Source of the DNA: Meconema thalassinum
Lineage: Eukaryota > Arthropoda > Insecta > Orthoptera > Tettigoniidae
Reading direction: 5' to 3'
Length of the DNA: 64,000 nt
Assembly (NCBI GenBank): GCA_946902985.2
Contig: CAMPQE020000052.1
Span: 1,798,001 to 1,862,000, forward strand
Under the pieces are notes generated by a model. It had not been told where the DNA came from, did no database searches, and saw nothing but the letters and a program-made list of their open reading frames with translations. Both the position numbers and the translations under genes were made by a program. Positions 21,430 through 34,579 of the stretch are shown here, piece by piece (position 1 is the stretch's first letter; each line of letters begins with the position of its first letter).

Positions 21430-24080
21430 CTCTATACCCTGTCAAAGTCAATATCTTGACATCGTGGGAATTTTGTAACTTTGTGTCTAACTGTCTAATG
21501 GGTCAACTCTGTTCCTATCATGAGACTCCCAATCTCAAGCAATTACATCAATGATAGAGATAGAAAAAGCTTTGAAACTATACAAATTTTCACCCCAGAA
21601 ATAGTTCACCATGTTAAGCAGTGACATTTAAAAAAATCTGTCCTCAACTTCAAAACTAAAATGTGCATAGCGCCTAAAAATAATCTGGTTTGTCGTACAA
21701 TCAGTTCCAGTGATGGGTACTGTACCCTTATATCTGGATGATCCCCCGAAATCCAAAGCTGGAAAAAATAATGGATTCCAACATCTTGAAGTCCCGGCTA
21801 AAAAACATCGCAGTGCTACTTGGCGAAAACACTCAGAATAAGGAACAGGGATTAATCAAACTGAATGTGCTATAGTAACTAACTACAGAACAGTAGGGTT
21901 CTCTAACTACTCAGGACAGACGAAAAACCACGAAAATCTCGGGCTTAAGGATGCGGATAAGGTCCCTCGGGAACTTCCACCCTACAGCACATTCAACTAC
22001 CATTTAACTACAAAGACAGTGCCAATTTTCTATAAAAGATAAGGGAATCGTAAAAATGTGCCTGTCATATTTATTGACATTAACAAATACACGTTTCCTA
22101 ACACTAGCATTCATTATATGCATTATTAACGTTCAATTAAATTAAATGACGAAATGTCATTACTCTGTTACATTAAACTCTTATTTGTTTCTTCTAGAAA
22201 CCGATTAAATTAATTATGGAAGCTTTCATAAGCTCAAATAAAATAATGAATTAAATCGCAGCGAACAACTGATGTGCCCTAGATAACGGGAGTTTTATAA
22301 CAAAATAAAATGTTATAAAGTTATAAAAATATCCCCAACATAAAATGAATTTACCCATAACGTAGATCTCCGTCATTACAAAAACTATTCATTACTCTAT
22401 ACAATTTATCTCCCGTCTCCTATCACTTAAATCCTTCTCATAGAAGCGATAAATAATCTCTATTCATATTTAAATTACTAATTAAAAATTATAATACGCA
22501 TGAACATAACTAGAAACCTTAATTTAAATTCTAAATATTATTTATGTACAACACAAATATTGACGCTGTAGTTCACCAACTGCTCAATTTAAAATACAAT
22601 ATATACAACGGGCAAACTGCCTTTTATACAGAACATATAGACATAAATTGTCTTCCTATTTCTTCACTCACATTTTAACGGACTTTAGGAAATTTTCATT
22701 CACCATACATTGTCTTATTCGAGAAACTGTTACAAATCGGGAATCCATAATCCATGCAATTAAGTAAAGACATAGTTCATAGACCTCCTACAACTGGTCT
22801 GTCATCATAATAAAAATACCTAATAAAAATATAATCTTCCAATTCGTTGAATAATTACCGTAAATTCAATCTCAAATTAAGAACCACATAAATAGAACTC
22901 AGTTTACTCTCAGTTTCAACAAAGATCCATTGATCCTATCATTTCTTTCAGATACAACTTCATCGAGGATTCGCTGGATTTTAAGGAGTTTTCAAGGAGT
23001 CTCTATGAGACTATTTCAATTACTTCAAATAATAATAAACACCAACAAAACTGCTTCTTCTTACAACATCCTATTTTTCAACATCAAAATAAGCGCAAGT
23101 CTGTCACTACAGACATTCCTTCAACAATTGAAGGCTTCACAATGCTCATTGTCATACAACAAATAGCTCCGTCATCACGGGAACAAATAGATCTCTCTCA
23201 TAGAGATACTTCGCAGTTTCTTACAAAAACATCTTCTTAACTAACTTCTCGATAACAAATTCTTCTCATAGTCTCAACATCCTTAATAAAAATATGTAAT
23301 AAAAATACTGGTTCTATCGATTAATTAATTTAACAGGTAATACGATAAAATACAAGTCTTCTAATAACAATATTATTCCATTTATATCACTCACATTTCC
23401 ATAAAGCTTCCTATTAGCTGTGATATTTCCTTCAAATTCTTTCTTCAAAATCTAATTACTTCAAAAATACGCTGTAATTCGTATTTACTAATGTCACATT
23501 ACATTTATAAATTCTTTCTTTAATATATTTCTCATAAACTTTTATACTTTATATTTGTTTGTCACCAACTATTTATAACCAGATCTGTCTAATGAGTTAT
23601 CAGATCGTGAATTTACATGGATCTCTAAATAAGATCTTTAAGAATCGCATTCTCTAAAATATACCTTTGTATAACATTCTTGAATACATTTCCATAATTA
23701 TCATTGTTGTTAAAGAACGATATATTACAATTCAAAACTGATAAAATGTGATCTAAACACATTTAAACTTAACCATAAAAATATTCTGAACTAAACGTAA
23801 ATTCTCCTCATTCAAATTTTAAAAGTCGCAAAATTCAAAAAAAAAAAAAAAAAAAATTCTAAATTGTCAAAATCGACGAAAATCGAGAATAAACATCCAC
23901 ATGATGTAGTTATGAAAATATAACATCGAAAATTATAACAATATTGTGAAAACGTAGAAATATGGCTTTAATAAACAGTTGTCGGATATTCTCAAAAGTT
24001 TCTACAAACTTCTAAAAAATGGGATGTATCGTTGGTCATGAGACTACCTTGTGTTGCGTTATAGATGACTAGAATTCACT
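21430..24080. other. AT-rich intronic stretch, no gene recognised
   Basis: Strongly AT-rich, with scattered short palindromic A/T runs and an A-run at about 23838-23856. I found no coding exon, LINE, SINE or RNA gene. It lies in intron 4 of the zinc-finger gene. Confidence 0.4.
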
Positions 24081-24084
24081 AATG

Positions 24085-24400
24085 ACTAATGATTGCTAGG
24101 CAATCTTCTTGTGTGAGATGGGATACCCTTTCTCTCTTCGCTATCCCTCAGAAACGGATTGTTTCAGATCGCTCGAGACTGCATGATGTTGTGCGGGCTA
24201 CTATGGTCTCCTACGATCTCCATGCGGTCAGGTACGGGATTCGAACTCTTACATCCTCGTGTGGCCGTCCTTTCTGCTAGGCAATCTTCTTGTGTGAGAT
24301 GGGATACCCTTTCTCTCTTGATGGCTCTGGGATCAACCCTAGCCGCCCTCGTTCGTGAATACTTTCTGTCTTCTTTCGCCAAAGTTCTGATATAAGTATT
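24085..24400 (-). repeat. SINE-like sequence with a 44-bp direct duplication
   Basis: GCTAGGCAATCTTCTTGTGT and the following 24 bases occur at about 24095 and again at about 24279. On the minus strand a GAGTTCGAATCCCGTACC block between them has B-box character, suggesting a tRNA-derived SINE whose end was duplicated. Confidence 0.45.
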
Positions 24401-25534
24401 CGTCATTTTAGTTGGTGAAATGACTTTTTAGATGTAGAATATTTTACCTGGGAGAGACGAGATGTTAATTTCCCCCACGAGATTGATGTTATGTCATTTC
24501 GAATACTCTCGCTGTCGTCATAGTTCTGTTCCCAATAACATTCTAATTCGTCATTACTTCTTCCGTAGATTCAGTCGTATATTCCTCCCTCAACTTCAGT
24601 AATTTCGACATGGTGGAAATATGTAGATTAATTTCAATAAAATTTTAAATATCGTAGTATGTCGACTTGATATAAATTTGCACAAACTAAGTGCCTTCGT
24701 TCTCGTTGCTAATTGCGTGTCGTATTCGTTTTCTTCAAATATAGCTTTGTTAGATTGTCGAGTATTTCGTTGAGACGTCATTCTCTCATGAAGTCGTAAT
24801 TGTTAAGAGCCTCGATTCTCCTCTCTTATTCCCCTCGTCGATGCTCATGTTAGCGTCCTTTTCAGAACATGGATCTGATTGTTTGCTTAGTAGCGATGAT
24901 AGTAATAATCCTTAATTAAACATATAATTAGCCGCAATGTTAATACATAGTTCTTATTCATTATTTAATATCTTGTATGATATTACGATGTGTTAAAATC
25001 ATGATTGTAATTAGCTATGCTAATTACATTGTTTGCTCTTATCTAAGTAAGGTCGCTTCTCATTGACTGTCCGACACGCGTCTTGCTCAAGTCTTCCCCC
25101 TACCATCCTCGAGTCACACATACTGCACGTGTGGATTTCAGCTCGCCTCGGGAGTCTTCGATTATCTCCGTGCAACATAGTTCCTTTCTTTTAGCACTGT
25201 ACAGTCAAGTACCAAGTCTCCCACGTGACTGCTAATTTTCTCATTGGCCGGCTCGATTAACTGGCTAACTCGGCGAAGTACAAACCAGATCCGTGACTTG
25301 ATTCCAGAGTCGCCATATTTTATCATTGGAGAGTTATAAAACTTTTGAAGATACGAATATTTCCAAGCTCATTTACATATACGAGCACAGTACCCATACA
25401 CAAACAGAAAGAGACCCTAATTTCCTTTCGTCCTCGCTTCACCCTCCACTAATAGATTTAAATTAAGTACATTACATAATCATTATTGATTCTTCTTGGT
25501 AAATCTGAGGTTATATCCATGATATGTTCTCCCC
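24401..25534. other. Intronic spacer without recognised genes
   Basis: No feature supported. The segment 25030-25340 is more GC-rich than its surroundings but has no open frame or repeat that I can name. Confidence 0.3.
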
Positions 25535-26637
25535 ATTTTTAGCCTATTTTCATTTATGAAAAAAATAGGCTTATGAGATAACCTTTTGTCCGTTTGTCTG
25601 TGTATGCATGTGTGATTCGTGTGTGTGTGTTTGTGTGTCCCCCGTAATAACTTTTAAACGACTGGAGCGATTTCAATGAAACTCAGTAAATTCATAGCAC
25701 TATTCCGGGCAACCCCGACCGTGCCCTTCAAATTTTGTTACGTCTCACCAATCCAACATGGCGGCTGTGCGAAATATTTCACCAGCATTCAATATCTCCG
25801 AAACTATTACGGATATCACCCTGGAATTTTGTACGGCGATAAAGGAATGTACTAGAAGTTCACCCATGTGGCTTCTGAAAACGTGTTAACTACAAAACCA
25901 ACATGGCGGCCAAGCGAATTTGCGACTTTTAAATACACGTTCCTCGCGATTTAACCAATCAAACGCAATGAAACTTGGTACAGTATATGTTTATACACAT
26001 TGTAATGCACCGACATCTTACTTCGTTTAATTGTTTACATAACCTCAAGATGGCGGCCGTGCGAAATATTTCACCGGTTTTCTATATCTCTGAAACTATT
26101 ACAGGTACCGCACTGAAATTTTGTACGGTGATAAAAGGCACTACTGGAAGTTAATCTATAAGACATTCAAAAACCGGTTAACTACAAAACGAACATGGCG
26201 GCCAAGCAATGTTGAAAGTTTTAAATAGAATTTAATAATTTAATAAGCGATTTAATAATCCAGACGCCAAGAAACTTGGTACAGCAAATGTTTATACACA
26301 TAGTGATGCACTGGTATCTAATTAAGTTCAATTGTTTGTATAACCTCAATATGGCGGCTGTGAGAACTTTAAAATTAAGTTTTTATTTCCAGTGTCGCAA
26401 TCAAGCGATCGAAGTGAAAGTTTGAATACTGTACCTACGCAATAATTTTCCTTTAATGGTACATGACTCTATGGCCTATACATAGAACAATCCAACATGG
26501 CGACCATCTGAAATATTTAGACGTCTCTGAATATCTACGAATCTATTACAGCAATCAAACTGATTGTTTATGTTGATAGTGGCAATTAACATAAGTAGGA
26601 TATATGAAAATAGGCTTTAGTTCTTCACGGAACAACT
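25535..26637 (-). mobile_element. Hairpin-ended non-autonomous element, copy C
   Basis: Same orientation and body as copy B. The large hairpin AGCCTATTTTCATTTATGAA then ATAGGCTTATGAGAT starts at 25541, followed by a TG-rich run and TGTCCCCC. The small hairpin with AGTTC/GAAC is at 26619-26634. Internal tandem units contain AACATGGCGGCCAAGCG. It is closer to copy B than to copies A and D, and lies in intron 4. Confidence 0.65.
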
Positions 26638-26803
26638 TCTTGAATTTGTAATTAACTGTCATTTCTGCAATAAATAAGTTGTATTTGCCAACCACGTCCC
26701 TAGGTCCATCTGATGGATAGTTGGAGCTTTCTCGAAGTTTAAATACTTTACATTTATTGTAACTTTACAAGCTTCCAAGCTCTCATTATTCTATTGGCGT
26801 CTA

Positions 26804-27438
26804 GGGCCTGTTTCATCCTTGCGCCATCTAGACCTAAGCTCATATCGTCCTTGAACCATCTAGGCCCAAGCTCATATCATCCTTGCACCATCTAGGTCCA
26901 TTCTCATATCATCCTTGTGCAGTCTAGGTCCAAGCTCATATCATCTTTGCACCTTCTAGGCCCAAGCTCAAATCATCCTTGTGCAGTCTAGGCCCAAGCT
27001 CATATCATCCCTGCACCATCTAGGCCCAAGCTCATATCATCCTTGTGCAGTCTAGGCCCAAGCTCATATCATCCTTGCACCATCTAGGCCCAAGCTCGTA
27101 TCATCCTTGCACCATCTAGGCCCAAGCTCATACCATCCTTGTGCAGTCTAGGCCCAAGCTCATATCATCCTTGTGCAGTCTAGGTCCAAGCTCATATCAT
27201 CATTGTGCAGTCTAGGCCCAAGCTCATATCATCCTTGTGCAGTCTAGGCCCAAGTTCATATCATCCCTGCACCATCTAGGCCCAAGCTCATATCATCCTT
27301 GTGCAGTCTAGGCCCAAGCTCATATCATCCTTGTGCAGTCTAGGCCCAAGCTCATATCATCCTTGCACCATCTAGGCCCAAGCTCATATCATCCTTGTGC
27401 AGTCTAGGCCCAAGCTTATATCATCCTTGTGCAGTCTA
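26804..27438 (+). repeat. Minisatellite, about 20 copies of a 32-bp unit in two variants
   Basis: The unit is GGCCCAAGCTCATATCATCC plus 12 bases. The last part exists in two forms, TTGTGCAGTCTA and TTGCACCATCTA, mixed along the array, while the rest is almost invariant. It is non-coding and lies in intron 4. Confidence 0.92.
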
Positions 27439-29589
27439 GGCCCTGTTGCAAGCCCTGTATTCCCATTTATAAATGACTACCTATTGTACCCTGCGTTGCC
27501 CGGGAGGTGTCTTTATATGTTACAGGGAAGTGGTAAAATAACACCAAAAGAAGGAGAATGAAATATGGCTCGATTTCGATACCACGAATTCCATGATTCG
27601 AGACGAATGGAAGAATGCAAACTGAAAGCTGAGACATTTTGTCACGAGGCTCGTACGGTATTCCATGGTTTTCACCATAGAATTTGCCGCACGAAACGAC
27701 ATGTTCTATGTGTGATTTGGCGTGTGACAGATATCATGTTATCGTATGTAAATGAAGACATATGTCACTGACAAAATGTTGCCTTGACGATTCATGCATA
27801 ACTTAGTTCGATTTAAGGGGCAGATGTCCTCGTAGTTCTTCCCCTTAAAACAACAATAACTATTAGTTTGATTTTCATTGGTCATTGGATGCATTAAAAC
27901 TATTAGTATAATAATATAAATGATAACAATGGGACCATTGGTCTGAGAATTGGGAAACCACAACGTAGAAAGAGGTATTTAGTTAGTTTTTGATGTTTTA
28001 AGGGGCGGAACAGCGTGGTCATCTGCCTAAACTAAAAATAGAAATATATAATGAACTTACGCAAATATTGAAGGTTGTTACAGGGTTAGAGAACCTTGAT
28101 ATGGTGATAGCACTATTTATCTGCTCTTCCACTAAATGCTTCAGTGTTCAAAATCGATGTACACTTACACTTATTGTTGTGCGCAAGGATCACAGAACAT
28201 TAACTGACTGCACACCATCGAGGCAGTAGTATTATATTTTGTCATGTTATGTAATATTTTATAAGCTTTTGCCAGGTTTCATTAAATCACCGCTAGATAG
28301 CTGGTCACACGCCATCAGCAATGTCTTCTCTTGGATTATTTAATTTCTTGGCAAAAGCTATCCTGAATTAGCATCGCTATGCTGAAACAGACATCTGCCA
28401 TTGCATGTATAAACTGTAGCCAACTTCTTAAATACAAAAGAGGCATGTTCGTGGTTTCTAATTTTAAGTTCGTGTTGTACTCACGGTCGTGAAAATATTC
28501 CATATCATCCCAAGTATTACGGTTCTATTAGCTTCAGTGAAGATTTGCATTTCATTCAATGAAGATAGCCTATTGTCATAAATGAAGATTTTTCACGTAG
28601 TTAGCAATTGCAAGTAGGCCTACTCATGTTTAAGTATAAAATAAACCTGGTCATAGCTTCAAATGATTGCTCTGAATTATTGGTGACGTTAGTTTCCTGT
28701 AGGTTTACTACGGTACTGTATCTGTTGGGGGCTGTGAAGAACGTAATGTTGTGTAGAAATCATTTACTCTTATAGTAATCATTTTGACTTATTGAGTGTA
28801 CAGGGAGCTGCCGTAGGCCCCCTAAATCGAAACCAACGTTCTCAGTAGAAAATAGGGCGTCTTCATGGTGTGGTCAATCATTTTAGGTTACTGTTTCACT
28901 TAGGGTTGCTACAAAGTATTCTGGTTCTGTTAGTCTTATCACAAATGCGATATCTACTGAAATTTCTCCATACATTGGTATGACGATATACAGTATGTTA
29001 AGTAGTAGCCATGCCTTAGGTACAAACCAGTCGTGTTTACGCACAAAAGCTGCAACACTTCTATAATAAGTATCTGTATTCTTTGCTCACTGTATCTTGT
29101 TTATTTATGAACTCCACCTTCCCCAATGGATCCGAATGAAGCCATGCAGCAAGAGAAATAAGTGAAAAGTGCCAAATATGGAAAGTTCAACTTATAGGCC
29201 CTCTTGTTAACCTAGATGTTACGCCCCTTAAAACAACAATTATCATCATAATCAACCTCTTGTTAAAGGTTAATAAGTCATCATTTATTTTTCAACTGAA
29301 ACAAATAGAGGAGGGGCCCCAATACCAAGAAGTCACCCTGCACGTTGGGAATATTCTGAAACCATCTTTACAATATTTCCAAACTGGTTTGTAAATGAGA
29401 AATTCTCCAGTAACTCGTTATTTTCTCATAATATTAATTTAACTTATGTATAAGCTGCTTATATTTTATTGTGAATAAGCCTACAGGTTATCAGACGAAA
29501 CATGACTAACATGCCCTAAGCCCCTGAAATTGATTACATTTTTTTCTTAGATCAATTAAATAAAAGTATGGATAAAATAGAAAATCATT
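27439..29589. other. Repeat-derived spacer, including two stem-loop tail fragments
   Basis: It starts with a TACCCTGCGTTGCCCGGG segment that also begins the repeat near 30430. Copies of the GGGGC stem-loop tail ending in CCCCTTAAAACAACAAT lie at about 27812-27853 and 29194-29255. No gene recognised. Confidence 0.4.
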
Positions 29590-29895
29590 TAGACCACCTC
29601 GTGGATTAGCGCCAAACATTATCGGCTTTCGCCTTGGAGGTCCGGGTACAAATCTCGTCTTTGTCAAGTAATTGTAATTCTGTTCTGAGGGCTGGAACGA
29701 GGTATACTCTGCCTTATGAGGCAAAACTGAGAAGAGGATGGTTCTATTACCATCTCCGCCATCTTCTACTCCAAGCAAATGCCGGGATAGTTCCGAACTG
29801 AAGACCACAGCAGCCTCCTTTTCAAACCTCACATGAATTACAAAAGGGGCAGATGACCTCGTAGTTCCGCCCCTTAAAACAACAATAACTAACTA
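29590..29895 (+). mobile_element. Full-length tRNA-derived SINE with stem-loop tail
   Basis: Begins with a degraded tRNA-like head (CCTCGTGGATTAGCG), followed by the family body (GAGGGCTGGAACGAGGTA, TATGAGGCAAAACTGAG, ATGCCGGGATAGTTCC) and ends with a GGGGCAGATGACCTCGTAG stem-loop then CCGCCCCTTAAAACAACAAT and AACT repeats. It is the one copy here linking the SINE body to the stem-loop tail. Confidence 0.75.
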
Positions 29896-29994
29896 ACTGA
29901 ATTACATATACACACACTACTACATAGTTCACAATAACACAGGTTATCAGACAACATTCCTTGTGACGTGATGTAGTATTCATGCCGTATTAGT

Positions 29995-31590
29995 CAATGT
30001 ATTTAATTTTAATTCCCTGTTAATAAGAAAAATACGGCTTCAGATGTCTACGGTGTTTAGATTCCAAATGCTTTTATCGTGATTTAGATAATAAATGGAG
30101 TGGCATGGCCTCTTATAGAGATATATGGAAATTTGGTGGTCACGTCTTGGCCTACTATTGCCAATGGGACGGACTTGCTATTCCTTCATCAGTTTATTTC
30201 TGACTTTATTAGCCTTTGCTCGAATGTAAAAAGGCCGAAATCAGAGGAATGGGAAAGACTATCGAAAATGCATGTACCCAGCGGTTTATTCTGGATCCTG
30301 AACTATGCGTATGCAACATATGGTTGAGATTGGTGGAACAGTGTTGATTTGTATACGGAACAAACACACCCACCCACATACACACATACATACCCACATA
30401 CAGCCTTTCACATTTATATATAAGATAGCTATTTTACCCAGCGTTGCCCGGCAGCTGTCTTTATATATGTTATATGAAGATATATGCCAATATATTTCGC
30501 AGAGTAGATTCATTTTTCCCCCAAGTGAGTTTAGAACATAGTTCTCCTCGACTCTGATGTTACTCAAGTGCAATATTAATTTGCTGTAAACCTAGTCGAA
30601 AAGTACCGTGCAGTACAATTACGTAGCAGAGCATGGAACAATAGTAAAAGGGATGTATATGCACCATTCCTCGAGAACTCAGTCTCCCAATTACTTTCCT
30701 GATAGTGTTTATTTTGTTTTCCGTGGTTTCCCACTTCTACTCGAAGCAAATACCGGGATAGTTCCTAACTGAAGGCCACAGCAACCTCCTTTCCAATCCT
30801 CTTATAAATTACAAATACACACACTACTACAGCCATTACAGTAACACAGGTTGTCAGGAAAATTTCGTACACACTCACGTTCATGGGGCTACATTACCAT
30901 GATGTCGCAAAGCCTCTAAATCAATCAACAACAACAGAATCATTTAAGTTCACTTAATCTTAATACTAAGTTTCGTGATGATATCTCCAGCCGTTGTAAC
31001 GTATTTCTTTTTTAATTTTAGTTCCCTACATCGACCCCTGTTAATACAATAAAAAAAAAAGTATTAAAATTTTTATGGCGTTCAGATTCCTAATGTTCTT
31101 ATCGTGGTTTGGATAGAAAATGGAGGCCCATGGCCTGGTGTTTACGTATTGACTGTAGTCAAGGAGAAAATGGAGTAGCATGGCCCCTTACAGAGACAGA
31201 TGGGAACCTGGTGATCACTTCTTGAGGTAGTGTTGCCGTTGAGAAAATTGAGTGGCAAGGCCTGTTCCAGAGATAGATGGATACTTGGTGGACCCGCCTT
31301 GTGCTGCTGTTGCCATAGAGATGGCCTTGCCGTTCCTTCATAAGTTAATTTTCTGACTTTATTGGCCTCTGCTTGAGTGCAAAACGCCGAAATCAGAAGA
31401 CTGAGAAAGACTATCGAAAATTCATGTAGCCAGCCGTTCCTTTGTGTCCTAAATTATGAGTATGCAAAATTTGGTTGATATTGGTGGAACGGTGTGGATT
31501 TGTATACGGAACAAATCCACCCACATACCCACACACCCTCATACATATATACATACAGACTTACAGTTTTATATACAAGATACTTCAAGT
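29995..31590 (+). repeat. Two tandem copies of an unclassified repeat ending in ATACAC-rich tail
   Basis: Copy 1 (about 29995-30428) and copy 2 (about 31000-31590) share a GGAGTGGCATGGCC-like segment, GCCGAAATCAGA, AAGACTATCGAAAAT, GGTTGATATTGGTGGAAC-like sequence and TTTGTATACGGAACAAA, then CACCCACATAC-rich tails ending in TTTATATA. Copy 2 opens with a TACCCAGCGTTGCCCGGC motif. A 5'-truncated SINE (30718-30927) lies between the shared parts. The tail style matches the insertion at 6387-10672. Confidence 0.55.
30718..30927 (+). mobile_element. 5'-truncated SINE
   Basis: Lacks the tRNA head but keeps CCGTGGTTTCCCACTTCTAC, a CCGGGATAGTTCCTAACTGA segment and the CACAGGTTGTCAGG block, ending in a CAATCAACAACAACAG tail. 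Confidence 0.65.
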
Positions 31591-32731
31591 TTTCACGGCG
31601 ATTCCTGCTGTTTCCAAGTTGTTAGGATTAGCAAATTTTCACCTATTCTACCTCTAGTAAATCTTCATTGTGTCTAATGGGGAACGATTCCTTGCTCCCT
31701 TTCAGAATAAAGTATTAAAAACTAACTAATTACGTACCATGTCAAAGCTCTACTTTTAGCACGCATACTTCATCACCACGTTAGTTAAACCATATCGTAT
31801 ACAAGAGAAAGTGACGTGTCTTGTGGAGTTTGTTTGTTCCAGCCGATAGGAGGCTCTAGCGTCGGCTGGCGCAGAGTGCAGACGGTATCAATACCAGCAG
31901 TTGAATGTTACTTTTCAGTTGTGAGTTTCCTCTACGTAGTATCAGATAATATGACCCAAATATAAAGTTTTCCACACTGAGTAAATAAAACGATGACGTC
32001 CACTGAGCGAATTATCAAACGTAAGGTTACGTCATAGTTAAATATAATAAGGAAATAAATCATTCTGACACGGATGAAAATGTAAAAATCCTAAGCTGCA
32101 CAAATTCAGTACATATAATATAATGTTAACTTTGGACAGTTTACACAACGACTGCTCACTACTAAATTATTTCGAACGAAAGAAGAAGCGGCACTTCTCG
32201 AAAAACGAGATCATTAAGGTCCAGTTTATGTTCCATGCAACGGCCCTAAAATAATCTCATTAATGCTGTCCACTCATAAAATATATCACCCCACTAATTT
32301 GAGAGGGAAGACATTTTATTTTCAACGGCTTGTTCGACCTGTAAAATAATATTGAATACACTGTCGGACGGGTGAGTTAGGTAAGTAAGGGTATTTAATG
32401 AGCCAAAGTCCTTTATGTTGGCGACCTAACTGCCTAAGGTTTGGTACAAGGATTCGACATATGTTTACCAGACATGTTTGGCTTGTCAGGTCCTAATGGA
32501 GTCCCCGGGGCTTTCCCATACATTTAGTGACACCCTGTATGGACAGTGAAAACTCTGAATGAGAATGGTTAGTTTCTGGGCTGCTAAAATACTTAACATC
32601 ATTATCAACTTACGTCAGACAATAACACACATAAATATGCTCAATGACATATATAAAAAGAGGATAACTTATTCAAAGCCAACATCCTTAGTTTGCACTC
32701 ACAAAAAAAAAACATTATTTTGTCTACTTAC
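31591..32731. other. Intronic spacer without recognised genes
   Basis: No supported exon or repeat. A short segment at 31830-31890 is GC-richer but has no clear frame. Confidence 0.3.
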
Positions 32732-32790
32732 CCATTTGGATGATTTCTATTTGCATCCCTCTCGTCATCATGGGTTTCTTCTTTTATAAC
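32732..32790 (-). CDS. Exon 4 of the C2H2 zinc-finger gene
   Basis: Minus-strand acceptor TTTTTGTCGCTAG and donor GG/GTAAGTAG bound 59 bases that read VIKEETHDDERDANRNHPNG, in phase 0 from exon 3 and leaving two bases that are completed to Gly by exon 5. The IKEE tetrapeptide fits the hydrophobic-Lys-x-Glu pattern of SUMO attachment sites, which recurs in every upstream exon. Acidic linker exons of this type are familiar upstream of finger arrays in insect C2H2 genes. Intron 4, from here to 17293, is 15.4 kb. Confidence 0.75.
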
Positions 32791-34499
32791 CTAGCGACAA
32801 AAATGAATCATTAATTTATGAGGTATTATCTTACGCTTCTACAAAATTAATAACAAATAATGTAACTTTACAGCACAGCTCAACTTGAAGTGAGGATATA
32901 TTAGATATTCCAGTGACTGAAATTACTATCTTGTTTTAGTTAGTACGTTATTGTGGCTTTAAGGGGCAGAATACCGAGGTAATCTGTCCCTACTTTCTTA
33001 TTTTCCAGCGTAACATACTGCATTATACAAGTCTTATCTTAAAAAAGCCATCCTTTGTTTATAGGTCTAGTAAATCTAAGTGTGATAGAAAATGAGGTGA
33101 ACAGCACAATAAAGGAAGTAATAGGTTTAAGGGCTGAAGAAATAATATGTAATAAGCAATTTCTAGCAGTAAGACTATAAGGGGCTAATCCAAACACTTG
33201 TCCCATTTCAGTCTCACAGGTCACTTACAAGTGTCTTGGCCCTCAACAGTTCTACCTGACAGCTTTTAAGAATGAACGGATACGTCACTCACTTTATGTC
33301 ATATAAAAATATTCTACATGAATATTTTCACAAAACACAACAGAATGTGCGATTATGGCAGTAAGCGCAACTGGATAGAGTGTTGTGTACACTATTCTAC
33401 ATACAATTGGACACTACATGATGCTTCTTCTGCAACTCATTGACTATTTCAAAAGCTTTCATAAATGTAGTCGGTATCATAAAAAATGGACTGAGAGCTG
33501 AGCTCATTTAAAATATCACGAGACTTCCAGATCCAGGCCATGTGGTCAGGATACTTCTCCGCTCTGAATACATCTAGGTTTGTAACCCACCGTCGGCTTT
33601 CTATGAAACGGTTAGTATATTTTCTCATTCTTTCAAATTCCACGCGAATGTGGGATTGTACGTCGTAATAGGCCGTGGACATTTCTTACCAACTCCTCAC
33701 CATATTTCATTCTGATTAAACAGTACATAGAGGTAACAAAGTGGGTTTAATCTAGAAACATCAACGTACATATTGAGACATGTCACACATGAAGGATTAT
33801 TGGCGGCAAAGAACAAAAACGTCAAAGAGTAGACACCAACAAACAGAAACATGTTAACGTTTGCTAACAGCGTCACTTCTATACAGTAATTTTGTTCTCA
33901 TAAACTCCGGCTTTAAGAAAGAACCGTTGCCCCATAGGAACTCTCTCAATCTCCTTCCCAACACTGTAGAAACGGGAATAATAAGGGTAGAAATACTTAC
34001 ACACATCTTAGTCAGTTGTAAGGAATGTAAAATACAGTCAGAGATTTTTCAGTGTTAACATACTAATAAAAGTGAAGCTGATATATATCGACATTTCTGC
34101 ACCATTCCGTTCTTTTCACTTAAATATACAAATTTCAACGGAAATACAAGCGAGAAATGAATCACACTTATCATCCTGAAGTGAACAGATGTGTTGGTGA
34201 TAGATATTGAGTTTGATATTTGAGGCTTACTAAGGCGTTAGTAAGCCCAATATTTGAGTGGTCGTTAACATCGGATCAGCTGACTGTTAGCAAGGGAAGT
34301 ATTTTCCCCTATGTGTTTCCAGTTCAGATAAGATTTGTGGATTTGCAGTTTCGATTTTGATTGTTCAGTACAGTTCACTGGAAAGGTACGTTATTTGAAA
34401 ACAAATTTTGAATTGGTGAATGTTGTATTTATTTCGAGGTAGATGTTTTGAGGTAGGGCACTCTGTTGTCCTAGGGATGAGAAATTATCCCTGAAGGCG
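32791..34499. other. Intron 3 (left part), with one unassigned small frame
   Basis: A stem-loop tail scrap (minus orientation) lies near 32950-32990. A 77-codon ATG frame on the minus strand (33449-33682) contains FERMRKYTNRFIESRRWVTN and is rich in Trp and Tyr. It looks protein-like, but I cannot assign it and it has a stop just before its ATG. No other gene recognised. Confidence 0.3.
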
Positions 34500-34579
34500 G
34501 AGGAACCATGATTGGTCAACGGCATCAGCATGTGGAAGGCAACGGCAAACCACCACATTAAATATTCCAAGAAAAGCCC

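Noticed and set aside
26804..27438. Regular direct repeats that could suggest a CRISPR array
   Set aside because: Units are head-to-tail with no unique spacers, no cas genes exist, and the context is clearly eukaryotic. The same holds for the 40-, 70- and 73-bp arrays.
33449..33682. 77-codon minus-strand ATG frame with many aromatic residues
   Set aside because: It looks protein-like but has a stop immediately before the ATG, no recognisable family and no splice-supported partner, so it is mentioned only within the intron 3 entry.
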